From Candidatus Polarisedimenticolaceae bacterium (GTDB taxonomy: Bacteria > Pseudomonadota > Gammaproteobacteria > Chromatiales > Chromatiaceae): a DNA stretch of 60,309 nucleotides. The translations under genes were made by a program, and so were the position numbers. Below the pieces are notes generated by a model, which did no database searches, had not been told where the DNA came from, and saw only the letters and a program-made list of their open reading frames with translations. The stretch spans positions 1-60,309 of the forward strand of contig JAKISI010000011.1 in the NCBI GenBank assembly GCA_021648685.1, read 5' to 3'. Every line of letters starts with the position of its first letter. The stretch's first letter is position 1. This document shows positions 33,170 to 41,991 of the stretch, one piece after another.

Positions 33170-34039
33170 ATGCGGGCATTTGCTGTTTTTACAGGCTTTC
33201 TGGCCTGCTGCCTTCTAATTAGTGCCCTGCTCCATTACCCGCTCTATCTGCTGCTGGATGGTCTGCTGGAGGTGCCTGCCCACAAACAGGTTCCCAGGGC
33301 AGCCAAGCTGATCGCCTTGCCCGGCTTTTTTCTGCTTATTATCTGGCTCGGCCTCTACCACCGAAAGGCTCTTGGATTTGGGTTGCCACGCCCGGTTTTT
33401 CTGCGTCAAATGTTTATTGGGTGGCTCTATGGGGTTTTGATTCTGGCTGTGCTCTCTGCGGTGCTGATTGGTCTTGGGGTGCGCACCCTTGACCCGGTGG
33501 ATGATGATTTCCTGTTTGATCTGGCCAAAGTGCTCATCAGTGGGCTGATCGGCGGCTTGTTGATCGGACTGATCGAAGAGACCTTTTTCCGCGGTGCCAT
33601 GTATCAGGCCATTCGCCGCAATGCCCCGGCATTTTCTGCGATTGCATTCAGCTCGCTTCTCTATGCTGCGGTGCATTTTATAGACCCGGTGCGACTGACC
33701 GAACCTGTCGGCTGGTTGAGTGGATTGCAGATTCTGGCAGGGGCTTTCTGGCAGTTGGGTGACTGGGCAACGCTTGACTCTTTTATTGCGCTGTTTGTGG
33801 TGGGTGCGTTCCTTGGCGTGGTGCGGGAGCAGACTGGAAACATCGCCTACTGCATTGGGCTGCACGCGGGCTGGGTGCTCATCATTAAATGTACCAAAAA
33901 ATTCACCAGCAATAACCATGGGAGTGAGTGGGCCTTCCTGACTGGCAGCTACGATGGTATTACTGGCTATCTGGCCGCTATCTGGCTGCTGCTCCTGATC
34001 TCGCTCTATTGGCTCTATATCCGAAGAAGCACCTCTTAG
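33170..34039 (+). CDS. CPBP-family intramembrane metalloprotease
   Basis: A 289-residue protein with about seven or eight hydrophobic segments. It carries the CPBP (Abi/CAAX-protease-like) motifs: E136-E137-x3-R141 in EETFFRG, H169 in LLYAAVHF, and H232 in IGLHAGW. These are the residues expected to hold the metal and water in the membrane. AGGAAA lies before the ATG. Family roles range from prenyl-protein processing in eukaryotes to bacteriocin self-immunity and unknown processing in bacteria; no substrate can be named here. It stands alone and its end overlaps the RND gene on the other strand by a few bases. Confidence 0.87.
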   Translation: MRAFAVFTGFLACCLLISALLHYPLYLLLDGLLEVPAHKQVPRAAKLIALPGFFLLIIWLGLYHRKALGFGLPRPVFLRQMFIGWLYGVLILAVLSAVLIGLGVRTLDPVDDDFLFDLAKVLISGLIGGLLIGLIEETFFRGAMYQAIRRNAPAFSAIAFSSLLYAAVHFIDPVRLTEPVGWLSGLQILAGAFWQLGDWATLDSFIALFVVGAFLGVVREQTGNIAYCIGLHAGWVLIIKCTKKFTSNNHGSEWAFLTGSYDGITGYLAAIWLLLLISLYWLYIRRSTS

Positions 34040-37000
34040 CCAGATAGCTGTTTGGTGCTATCCGAGGCGCCAAGCCAGCCTTTCATATCCTCCAGCACCA
34101 GGTAACCTGCTGGTACTAGGATAAGGCTCAGCATCGTGGCGTACAAAATACCAAAACCCAGTGAGACGGCCATCGGCACCAGAAACTGGGCCTGGGTGCT
34201 CTTCTCCAGCAACAGTGGTGCCAGCCCAAAGAAGGTGGTCAGTGAGGTCAGCAGAATAGGACGAAAGCGTGCCACCCCCGCTGCGCGTACGGCTTTGGCC
34301 ACGGCCATGCCCTCTCTGCGGCGGCGGTTGATCCAGTCAACCAGCACCAGACTGTCATTGACCACCACCCCCGCCAGTGCCAGCATCCCCATAATACTGA
34401 GCAGGCTGATGTTCATGCCCAGCAGGGCGTGGCCAAAGATGGCGCCCACCAGGCTGAACGGGATCACCATGAGGATCACCAGTGGTTGCAGGTAGGAGCG
34501 CAGCGGCACAGCCAGCAGCACATAGATGCTGAAGAAGATAAACAGGACACCATAGGCAAGACTGCTAAAGGATTCACGCTGCTCTCGCAGCTCGCCCTCA
34601 AAGCTGTAACGCACACCGGGGTATTGCTGTAGTAGCTCATCCAGAAAGAGCCGCAGTTCCTGCATCACTTGCGGCAGGTTGGTGCGTTCTTTGTCAGCAT
34701 CTGCTGTAACATTGACCGCCCGTTGGCGGTCTACCCGGCGGATCTTGGCAAAGCCGCTGCCCATTTGAATCTCGGTCACATTGCCAATAGGCACCTCCTG
34801 ACCATCTGGAGTGCGGATACGCATAGAGTCCAGCGTGGCCAGGGAGTGGCGCTCTTCACGCGGGTAGCGCACCATCACCCGCACATCATCCCGTCCCCGC
34901 TGGATGCGCTGCGCTTCGGCGCCAAAGAAGGCCTGCCGCACCTGTCGTCCCAGGTCGGCTGCCGACAGCCCCAGCAGCTCCGCCTCTGGACGAATCACCA
35001 GGGTGATTTCAGGCTGCCCTTGTTCGAAGGTATCCTGAATGTCAAACACGCCATCATACTGTTTGAGTCGCATCTTTATCGCTGAGGTGATCTTGCCCAG
35101 CACCTCAAAATCCTGTCCCATCAACTGTATGTTGATCGGGTCACCGCCTCGCCCAATCTCGGCACGGTAGTTGAGCTCTTTGGAACCGGCAATCGGGCCG
35201 ATAGCCTGGCGCCACTCACTGACCAGTTCGGTGGTGGTGATCGGCAGTGTTCGCTCTTCTGGTGGCATCAGCTCCAGGCTGACCTGCCCCAGCTCCGGGG
35301 TTCCACTGCGGGGCTTGCGGCCTGCCCGCCAGCCGATGCTGGTAAGTACATTACGGATCACTGACTCCCCCGTCACCGGGTCGGTATATTTCTCTTTTAG
35401 ATCCTCTGCGATCAAGGTCATCCGGTTGATCTGTCGGGCCATCTCCGCTTCTGGGGTGCCGGTCTGCATCAGCAGCGTGGCGCGCGCGGTCTCACTCTGT
35501 ACCCGTGGGAAAAAGGTAAAGCCATAGCGGCCGCTCGCTACATAGCTCATCACAATCAGTGACACGCCAATAAATAGCGCCAGTGTCAGGTAGCGCCGGT
35601 TGAGCATCCACTCTAACAGTGGTCTGTAGATGGCCAGGATGAATCGCTCAAGGCCATCTGCTGTGGCCTGCTGAAAGCGCTGAAACCGCCCCGGGGTGTC
35701 ATCGCTGATCCGGACGCGTGCAATGTGGGATGGCAGAATCAGCTTGGACTCCACCCAGGAGAAGATCAGCACGGGGATGATAACCAGTGTGATCTGGGCA
35801 AAGATCGGCCCGCGATAGCCACTCAGATACATGATGGGCAGGAAGGCCACCAGCGTGGTGAGCAGGCCAAAGGTGACGGGGACGGCCACCTCCTGTGCCC
35901 CTTTTATCGCAGCCGAGACGCCGCTTTCGCCCCGCTTCAGGTGGGAGTAGATGTTCTCGCCCGTGATGATGGCATCATCCACCACGATGCCCAGCACCAG
36001 GATAAAGGCGAACAGGCTCATGACGTTGAGCGTGACCCCAAGTGCCGGCATCAAAATCAGCGCCCCCATAAAGCTGACCGGGATGCCGACGCAGACCCAG
36101 ATCGCCACCTGTAGCCGCAGAAACAGCGCCAGACAGAGAAAGACCAGCAGCCCACCCTGCCAGGCATTGTTGAAGAGTGTCTCCAGGCGCAGCTTGACGA
36201 TGCGTGAACGATCACGCCAATAGCCCAGTGCAATCCCCTCCTGCATCTGCCCCTTGCTGGCCTCGACATACTCCCGTACGGCACGGGCCACCTCAATTGC
36301 GCTCTGCTGCCCGGTGCGGTAGACCTCGATAAAGACGGCTGGGCGGCCATTGAAGATGGCATAGAGGGGATCCTCTTCGAAACCATCATGGATATGGGCA
36401 ATATCACCCAGGGTAAGGCGGCTGCCATCGCCGGCTGAGATGATATTGATATTGGCAAACTCCTCCGCGCTGTAGGCCTGTCCTTTGGTGCGCAGCATGA
36501 TCTCGCCGCCTTCACTCTTGATGGCACCTGCTGGCAGATCGATTGATGAACGGCGGATCGCTTCTGCTATGTGGGAGAATGTCAGGCCGTAGCGCCGCAG
36601 GGTCTGCTCTTTGATTTCGACTGAGATCTCGTAGGCTCTGACCCCCATCAGGTCTACGATATTCACCTCCGGCAGCGCCATCAGATCATCCCGTACCTGC
36701 TCGCCCAGACGCCGCAGCTCGCGGTCTGGCAGGTCAGCGGAGACTGCTACGCTGATCACCTCCCGGTGAAACTCCTGCAAGCTGTAGATGGGGCGCTCCA
36801 CCTCATTGGGGAAGGAGTTGATGGCATCAACCTTATTCTTGATATCCTCCAGTAGTACCCTGGGGTCGCTCCCCTTCTCCACCTCAATCTGCACCATTCC
36901 GGCGCTCTCCATGGCGGATGAGGTGATCGTCTCAATGCCTGCAAGGTCGGCTATCGCCTCCTCTATGCGAATGACTGCGGCCTCTTCTACCTCTGCGGGC

Positions 37001-37170
37001 GTGGCGCCACGGTATGAGACTGCAATATTGATTACATCGCGTTCAAATGCGGGGAAGACCTCCAGCGGAATGCGCTCCAGTGCTGACCAGGTTCCCAGCA
37101 GCAGGATCGTTGCCATCAGGATGTTGGCCGCCACGCTGTTGCGGGCAAACCATGCAATCATTCCATGCAC
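34036..37170 (-). CDS. RND efflux transporter, HAE-1-type inner-membrane pump
   Basis: A 1044-residue proton-driven pump. It has the N-terminal helix (MIAWFARNSVAANILMATILLLGTW region), the first large periplasmic loop (YRGATPAEVEEAAVIRIEEAI), the TM4 block ALGVTLNVMSLFAFILVLGIVVDDAII with the paired Asp residues of the proton relay, a second periplasmic loop, and TM9-12. The length and 12-helix plan fit AcrB/MexB-like and related multidrug or lipid exporters; the substrate is unknown. The GTG at 37170, one base after the adaptor stop and preceded by GGGGTG, is the likely start. No outer-membrane TolC-type gene is adjacent. Confidence 0.93.
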   Translation of the reverse strand: MHGMIAWFARNSVAANILMATILLLGTWSALERIPLEVFPAFERDVINIAVSYRGATPAEVEEAAVIRIEEAIADLAGIETITSSAMESAGMVQIEVEKGSDPRVLLEDIKNKVDAINSFPNEVERPIYSLQEFHREVISVAVSADLPDRELRRLGEQVRDDLMALPEVNIVDLMGVRAYEISVEIKEQTLRRYGLTFSHIAEAIRRSSIDLPAGAIKSEGGEIMLRTKGQAYSAEEFANINIISAGDGSRLTLGDIAHIHDGFEEDPLYAIFNGRPAVFIEVYRTGQQSAIEVARAVREYVEASKGQMQEGIALGYWRDRSRIVKLRLETLFNNAWQGGLLVFLCLALFLRLQVAIWVCVGIPVSFMGALILMPALGVTLNVMSLFAFILVLGIVVDDAIITGENIYSHLKRGESGVSAAIKGAQEVAVPVTFGLLTTLVAFLPIMYLSGYRGPIFAQITLVIIPVLIFSWVESKLILPSHIARVRISDDTPGRFQRFQQATADGLERFILAIYRPLLEWMLNRRYLTLALFIGVSLIVMSYVASGRYGFTFFPRVQSETARATLLMQTGTPEAEMARQINRMTLIAEDLKEKYTDPVTGESVIRNVLTSIGWRAGRKPRSGTPELGQVSLELMPPEERTLPITTTELVSEWRQAIGPIAGSKELNYRAEIGRGGDPINIQLMGQDFEVLGKITSAIKMRLKQYDGVFDIQDTFEQGQPEITLVIRPEAELLGLSAADLGRQVRQAFFGAEAQRIQRGRDDVRVMVRYPREERHSLATLDSMRIRTPDGQEVPIGNVTEIQMGSGFAKIRRVDRQRAVNVTADADKERTNLPQVMQELRLFLDELLQQYPGVRYSFEGELREQRESFSSLAYGVLFIFFSIYVLLAVPLRSYLQPLVILMVIPFSLVGAIFGHALLGMNISLLSIMGMLALAGVVVNDSLVLVDWINRRRREGMAVAKAVRAAGVARFRPILLTSLTTFFGLAPLLLEKSTQAQFLVPMAVSLGFGILYATMLSLILVPAGYLVLEDMKGWLGASDSTKQLSG

Positions 37171-37171
37171 T

Positions 37172-38497
37172 TTATTGCACCCCGGCAGGTTTGTGGTCGC
37201 TGTCAGTCGCTTTCAGGGGTTGATCAACGGTAGTGTTGATTTTGACTTGAGAGCCCTGTGGGGCGTAGGGTAGCTGCGTCAGAGAGACCTTGTCACCGGC
37301 ACTCAATCCAGCGCGCACAATGATACTGGAACGATCCCGCCACACCACCTCCAGCTTGCGGCGTTCAATGCGGTTATCCGGCGTTATGACCAGCACCTCG
37401 TCATCGGCACGAGCCACCCTGCGTGGCAGCACCATCACATCCCGTAGCAGTCGGCCGGGGATTGTGGCCTCCACAAACTGTCCCACCAAAAGGGGAGGGT
37501 GGTCGTCGTGTGCCGGGGCGTGGGGGTTGTCTACCTGTGCGATCAGAAAGAGCTGGCGGGTACGGGCATCAATCATCCCTTCGGTGCGCATAATCTGCCC
37601 ATGCCACTGGTAATCTCTACCCGCAATGGAGACGGAAAGGGTTACCTCCAGCTGTGATTTACCGCCTCTCCTCTCTGGCAGAGTTAAAAATGATGCCTCC
37701 CGATCTGTGATTGGCAGCCGTACCTCCACATAATCCACGGCATAGATTGCAGCCAGCACTGAGCCTTTGGATACCGATTGCCCCACATTCACCTGCCGCT
37801 CCAGGACACGTCCAGCATAGGGTGCCTTAATCTGGGTGCGATCCAGATTCAATTGAGCTGATGCCAGTTGTGCCTGCTTAAGCTTTAGTTCTGCCTGTAG
37901 AATCTGGCGTTGTGCCGGAATCAGCCCAAGGCTGTTTTTCAGCCCCTGTAGTGAGGATTTGCGCAGCAGAAACTCCCGCTCACTTTCATCCAGCGCACTC
38001 TGGGATACTGTGCGCTGTTTGCGCAATTTAGTGTGGCGTATCACCTGCCTCTCTGCCAAGGCCAGTTGCTGCTCTTCGATGGCCAAGCTCTTTTTCAGGT
38101 TTTCTGCGGTTGTATCCAGCTCCAGCAGACGAGCCTTGACACCAGCAAGCGCCGCCTGGGTGTTTGCCACCACATATTGGTATTCGGCCTGATCAAGGCG
38201 TACCAGCAGTTCGCCCTGTTCAATAAACCCGCCATTGGTGAAGTTTGGGGAGATATAGATCACCGGCCCCGCAACTTCTGAGACCAAATTGCTTTGAATA
38301 TGCGGTTTTACGATTCCTGTAGCCCTCACCATAATCTGGTAATCAGATGGCTTCACCTTCAGCACCTCAACAACAGGCACAACCGGCCCTGAGGGCTTCC
38401 GTTTGGGCGATGGTGCTGTTTTGATCAAGACAAAAGCAACGGCAACGCAGAGCGTCAACACCATTATGGGCAATAGTATGCGGAACAGTTTCCTCAT
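37172..38497 (-). CDS. RND efflux periplasmic adaptor (membrane fusion protein)
   Basis: Periplasmic adaptor that links the RND pump to an outer-membrane channel. The N-terminal anchor helix (about residues 3-27) is followed by a lipoyl-like half (VSEVAGPVIYISPNFTNGGFIEQGELLVRLD), a long coiled-coil hairpin (about 110-205), the second half (TQIKAPYAGRVLERQVNVGQSV) and a beta-barrel domain. The start MRKLFRILLP at 38497 has GAGAAG upstream and gives 441 residues. It forms a two-gene operon with the pump. Confidence 0.92.
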   Translation of the reverse strand: MRKLFRILLPIMVLTLCVAVAFVLIKTAPSPKRKPSGPVVPVVEVLKVKPSDYQIMVRATGIVKPHIQSNLVSEVAGPVIYISPNFTNGGFIEQGELLVRLDQAEYQYVVANTQAALAGVKARLLELDTTAENLKKSLAIEEQQLALAERQVIRHTKLRKQRTVSQSALDESEREFLLRKSSLQGLKNSLGLIPAQRQILQAELKLKQAQLASAQLNLDRTQIKAPYAGRVLERQVNVGQSVSKGSVLAAIYAVDYVEVRLPITDREASFLTLPERRGGKSQLEVTLSVSIAGRDYQWHGQIMRTEGMIDARTRQLFLIAQVDNPHAPAHDDHPPLLVGQFVEATIPGRLLRDVMVLPRRVARADDEVLVITPDNRIERRKLEVVWRDRSSIIVRAGLSAGDKVSLTQLPYAPQGSQVKINTTVDQPLKATDSDHKPAGVQ

Positions 38498-38676
38498 TAA
38501 CTTCTCATTCTTTTTCAGGCGGCAGGCGGCAGGCAATAGCATCAATTGGACAGCCTCCTGGGCTTATAGTATAGGAAGCAGGCAGGTGGCTGCTCAATTT
38601 AATCTCACAATCGGCTATTGTATCAAAAGGGTCTCCGGGAGGAGTCGCCTTGAGCCAGGATATAAGGAACCGAATA

Positions 38677-39411
38677 ATGCTTCAGAAATATTTTAAACGC
38701 CTGTATCAAAGAGCAATGCATGAGGCATATTCATTGGCTCATAAAGAGATAGCCGATTCATTACAGGCAGGGGGCAGATGCCTGGATTGTGGAGCACATA
38801 ATGGACATAAATACAATACTCTAAAAGAGATGATCGACCTTGATAAGGTCTCTTTTCATGGAATTGAGTGGAATAAATCTCTGGTGCTTGAAGCACAAAA
38901 GAGCGGTTTAAATATAGTGCAGGGTGATCTTAACAGGGTGCTTCCATTTTCAGACAATGAATTCAGAGCTGTCTATGGCCTATCCGTACTGGAGCATCTG
39001 TTGAACCCATGCCGGTATCTAAAGGAGTGCTACCGAATACTGGATAAAGATGGAAGTCTGGTCATTTTAACACCCAATATCAGCACCTATTTTACTGCCG
39101 CACTGATCCTGCTTGGCAGGATGCCATCAACCGGGCCGCATCCGGATTCAGATCAGCTGCTGAAAAATGAAGAGCTGTTTAAGGTCAGCCATGAGAGCTT
39201 GCAACCCGATACCGAAATCGATACCCCCATTCATCGTCATTTAGTCGTTTTCAGCTACCGGGTATTGATCTCTTATCTTAAAACCGTTGGTTTTAGAGAG
39301 GTAAAAGGGCATGGATTTGGCCTATACCCATTCCCTAATTTTATGCAGCCAGGCCTGGAAAAAATAGACCCCTATCATTGCCATCAGATGGTCATCGTCG
39401 CCCGCAAATAG
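38677..39411 (+). CDS. Class I SAM-dependent methyltransferase
   Basis: A 244-residue protein with a Methyltransf_11-type core. Motif I is CLDCGAHNGHKYNTL (the first Gly of the usual GxGxG is replaced by Cys-Gly). The motif II acidic residue lies in FHGIEWNKSLV, then GDLNRVLPFSDNEFRAVYGLSVLEHLLNP and a late helix GSLVILTPN. The ATG at 38677 with AGGA upstream is preferred over an in-frame TTG nine codons earlier. Similar enzymes methylate lipids, quinones or glycans; no substrate is evident. It is divergent from the RND adaptor and convergent to the FAD oxidoreductase, with no operon partner. Confidence 0.8.
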   Translation: MLQKYFKRLYQRAMHEAYSLAHKEIADSLQAGGRCLDCGAHNGHKYNTLKEMIDLDKVSFHGIEWNKSLVLEAQKSGLNIVQGDLNRVLPFSDNEFRAVYGLSVLEHLLNPCRYLKECYRILDKDGSLVILTPNISTYFTAALILLGRMPSTGPHPDSDQLLKNEELFKVSHESLQPDTEIDTPIHRHLVVFSYRVLISYLKTVGFREVKGHGFGLYPFPNFMQPGLEKIDPYHCHQMVIVARK

Positions 39412-39447
39412 CAAGCAGACAGAGATTACGGCTGTGTAACTGTTGTT

Positions 39448-40842
39448 TTATGCAGGTACCGCATGGAGCGCTCCATTTGACAAGCGTTCAACTCTGAAAT
39501 CTATGCCACAGGCTGGACATGAGATAATGGTTCCCTCTTCTGTTTTATCGTCAATCTGCATGTGGAATTTGCATACCGGGCATAACACCCCATAAGCTGC
39601 TGAACTTTTATATTGCAGCTCAAACATGTTATCCAGCACCTGCTTGTCACACGCCTTGGCTGCCATCTCTTTGTGTACCCACCCCTCAACAATGCCTGCC
39701 TCATTGACATCGCCAAGGAATATTGCCCCTACGACCTTGCCCTCTTTGTAGACTATCTTTTTATAGATATAGGGCATCTCTTCATAAGGGTAGTCTCCAG
39801 ATTGCGTTTCAATACCCTCTCCCTCTGCGCCACTCAGGCCCAGGCAGACAAGATCCAGGTCAAATACCCTGGTTCGTATTGAAGGGGCACCATCATAGGT
39901 GATATTCACATCACCGCTGACCATGTTTTCACCGGCAATATTCCCCTGCTTCCAGGCACGAAGCCATCCAGATTGCGTATTCGTGGCACCCTGTGGTTCA
40001 GTCGTGAGTTGGGCTACATCGCCTGCAGCAAAGATGTTCTGATTGTTTGTCTGCAGGCCGGCATTGACAAGGATGCCCCGATCCGTTTTCAGGTCAGCCG
40101 ATCCCAGGGCGTCCAGCACAGGCGTCTGCGGTGCGGCAACAACCAGAAGATCGGTTGGGATTTTGTTACCACCGGTAACAACGACACCGCGAAGCGTGCC
40201 GCCATCCTGTTCCAGAAATTCGATATTGGACTGCTTTATTACAGTGATCTTCTCTTGGCTCAAACGCTGCTCAAGAATGTTTGTAGCAACAGCATCCAGG
40301 CTCTGCCCCAGTAACTGACCTTCAGGAATAACAAGTGTGCAGTTAATACCCAGGTTGCGCAGCCCTTTCAGTGCTCCAAATGCCTGGTAACTTGACCCGA
40401 AAACAACGGCATCTCTTACCCTGTTAATTGCTGGATCTAGTGCCTGAATATCCTCTAATCTATCCATATATATAACGCCGCTACTCGCTTCCCGATCACA
40501 GACCAGACGTGCTGTTCTCGCTCCGGAAGCGATTAACATCTTGTCAAAGAAAAGCACCTCACTGGTATCCAGAAGTACGGTCTGATCCTGCGTGCGAATC
40601 TCTTTTACTTTTGCCCCTGTCTTAAGCTTGATGCCAAGCTCAGAGAGTCGTGTTTTTTCTTTTGAAGCACTTTGCGCTGTATCTACTTTGCGGCCAAACA
40701 GTTCGCCAAGCATTGGTCGTGCATAAAAGGGGTTCTGCTGCTCTTCAACAATAGTTATCTCGCTATCTGCCGATCTTCTCTGGATTGCCTTGGCTGCTCG
40801 TCTGCCTGCAACGCCAGAGCCTAGAATAAGATATCGCGTCAT
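39448..40842 (-). CDS. FAD-dependent NAD(P)H oxidoreductase with C-terminal zinc ribbon/rubredoxin-like tail
   Basis: A 464-residue flavoprotein of the pyridine nucleotide-disulfide family. It has the FAD motif GSGVAG (8-13), the FFDKMLIASGA region, a second Rossmann site (DAVVFGSSYQAFGALKG) and the FAD C-site NIFAAGDVAQL. It lacks the CxxxxC redox disulfide and resembles the NirB/rubredoxin-reductase type. The C-terminal extension carries C421-x2-C424 and C442-x2-C445 (CPVCKF...SCPACGIDF), a four-Cys zinc or iron ribbon. GAGGAGA precedes the ATG at 40842. Co-directional upstream genes encode a Cys-module protein and a cupredoxin, which suggests a small electron-transfer chain. Confidence 0.85.
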   Translation of the reverse strand: MTRYLILGSGVAGRRAAKAIQRRSADSEITIVEEQQNPFYARPMLGELFGRKVDTAQSASKEKTRLSELGIKLKTGAKVKEIRTQDQTVLLDTSEVLFFDKMLIASGARTARLVCDREASSGVIYMDRLEDIQALDPAINRVRDAVVFGSSYQAFGALKGLRNLGINCTLVIPEGQLLGQSLDAVATNILEQRLSQEKITVIKQSNIEFLEQDGGTLRGVVVTGGNKIPTDLLVVAAPQTPVLDALGSADLKTDRGILVNAGLQTNNQNIFAAGDVAQLTTEPQGATNTQSGWLRAWKQGNIAGENMVSGDVNITYDGAPSIRTRVFDLDLVCLGLSGAEGEGIETQSGDYPYEEMPYIYKKIVYKEGKVVGAIFLGDVNEAGIVEGWVHKEMAAKACDKQVLDNMFELQYKSSAAYGVLCPVCKFHMQIDDKTEEGTIISCPACGIDFRVERLSNGALHAVPA

Positions 40843-41143
40843 AACAATTCTCTCCTCATAATTCTGCTTATTTTGCCACTGCATTAGGAGGCTGTCCTAG
40901 AATAGAGACCGTAGCGAGGAACAGCCATTTTGAGTCAGGTTTTTCGATCAAATGAGGCGAATAGGCCATATTTAACGAAAATCTGGCCGAAATGGCTGTT
41001 CCATAGTAGGTCTTCTATTCTTAGACAGTCGCCTAGGCTTGCACCCTTTACCCGCATCTTTGCAGAATATATTGGAATGGGCAATGCATCAGTCTGTCAA
41101 TCACATAAAGCCGGGCTGAAAGGGTTGGGTGTTTGATTATAGA
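40843..41143. other. Spacer upstream of the FAD oxidoreductase, half filled by a fold-back element
   Basis: 301 bp without a gene. 40885-41035 is the inverted-repeat element described separately. 40843-40884 holds the oxidoreductase ribosome site. 41036-41143 shows no clear promoter or hairpin. Confidence 0.6.
40885..41035. mobile_element. MITE-like fold-back element, 151 bp
   Basis: The left end reads TAGGAGGCTGTCCTAG then AATAGAGACC; the right end is its imperfect inverse (TAGGCGACTGTCTAAG, AATAGAAGACC when complemented). Inside these ends lies a perfect 13-bp inverted repeat, GGAACAGCCATTT (40918-40930) and AAATGGCTGTTCC (40990-41002), with a small GGCC/GGCC pair near the centre. There is no reading frame for a transposase. 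The structure fits a non-autonomous MITE or a palindromic intergenic repeat. Clear target-site duplications were not seen, apart from a possible TA at both edges. Confidence 0.65.
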
Positions 41144-41392
41144 TCAATCCGTATCAATGGGCTGCGGCTGGCAGAGATTTGAATCATATACCGCCAGGCG
41201 CCCACAGCTCCCGCAGCTGTATTCAATCTTGTCCAGCATGGGTGAGCAGACATGCCTGGGGTTATCTACAGTTTTTTTGCAAAATTCGCATTCAAACGGT
41301 GTGCAGCCTTCAAATGGATGACACATGTGTCCTCTGCCACTCGCCCTTTTATTGCATGTAGGGCAGACATACGTCTGTATGTGTTCACTCAT
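41144..41392 (-). CDS. Small protein with three tandem Cys modules (zinc-ribbon-like)
   Basis: An 82-residue protein with no recognised name. It is built of three units with exact 25-residue spacing: C10-x2-C13-x10-C24, C35-x2-C38-x10-C49 and C60-x2-C63-x10-C74. In the first two units a His sits two residues before the last Cys (H22, H47); in the third it is Asn72. Each unit could bind a zinc or iron ion with three Cys and one His. There is no signal peptide, so it is cytoplasmic. GGAGG precedes the ATG at 41392; an in-frame TTG lies just upstream. It lies between the cupredoxin and FAD oxidoreductase genes on the same strand. Confidence 0.75.
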   Translation of the reverse strand: MSEHIQTYVCPTCNKRASGRGHMCHPFEGCTPFECEFCKKTVDNPRHVCSPMLDKIEYSCGSCGRLAVYDSNLCQPQPIDTD

Positions 41393-41436
41393 ATTGCTCA
41401 ACCTCCAGGTTTATGATCCTTATACGGGGGTATTAG

Positions 41437-41790
41437 CTACTTAACGGTTATAACACCCTTCATGTCTTGCCTTCGATGTATTTTACAGACATATTTAAAA
41501 ACCCCGGTTTGATTAAAAACAAGTGAGTACTCTTTACCCACTCTAATATCCTGCGGCTTTTTTTCTGTCGGCGCACCTTCCGGTCTTACTTCATAAAAAG
41601 CCAGGTTATGGTTTGCGTTATCATCATTCAGCCATGTCACGCGGTCTCCAGCGCTAATGGTCAGCTCTTCAGGGGTAAAGAGCCAGTCTTGCATGCCCAC
41701 CTTATACTCTGCGCTCTGCAGCACGCCACTAGTCAGCAAAGATAGTGTGAAAAGAGCCGGGACAGTCCATCTATTAAGAGCAGCTAACAT
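41437..41790 (-). CDS. Periplasmic cupredoxin (type 1 copper protein)
   Basis: A 117-residue protein with a signal peptide (about 1-27, ending QSA) and a plastocyanin/pseudoazurin-like domain. The expected type 1 copper ligands are all present: H61 in NANHNLAF, then C102, H105 and M110 in YVCKIHRRQDM. The short C-x2-H-x4-M loop is compact. It would carry electrons singly in the periplasm or act as a copper-binding protein. GGAGG precedes the ATG. It is the first gene of a co-directional group with a Cys-module protein and an FAD oxidoreductase; the three differ in compartment, so a direct chain is not certain. Confidence 0.88.
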   Translation of the reverse strand: MLAALNRWTVPALFTLSLLTSGVLQSAEYKVGMQDWLFTPEELTISAGDRVTWLNDDNANHNLAFYEVRPEGAPTEKKPQDIRVGKEYSLVFNQTGVFKYVCKIHRRQDMKGVITVK

Positions 41791-41991
41791 AGTAACCTCC
41801 TATTCATCTGTTAAGTAACAACCGATTTTTTTCCTGCAAGATTGCAGCATAACAACATTATTGTTGCTATGTCAACGGGCGTCAAGGGGTAGCCTGAACC
41901 GTCATAGGCGTTTTTTCAGGGGTGCTGAATAGTTACCAAATAAGATAGACTACAAACCAGATTTATTCATCTCCATCAGCAGAGAAGCATA

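Noticed and set aside
33215-33919. Long minus-strand frame (234 codons) opposite the CPBP protease gene
   Set aside because: Composition is His/Gln/Pro-rich without hydrophobic core or known motif, and the plus-strand frame has clear CPBP motifs and a ribosome site.
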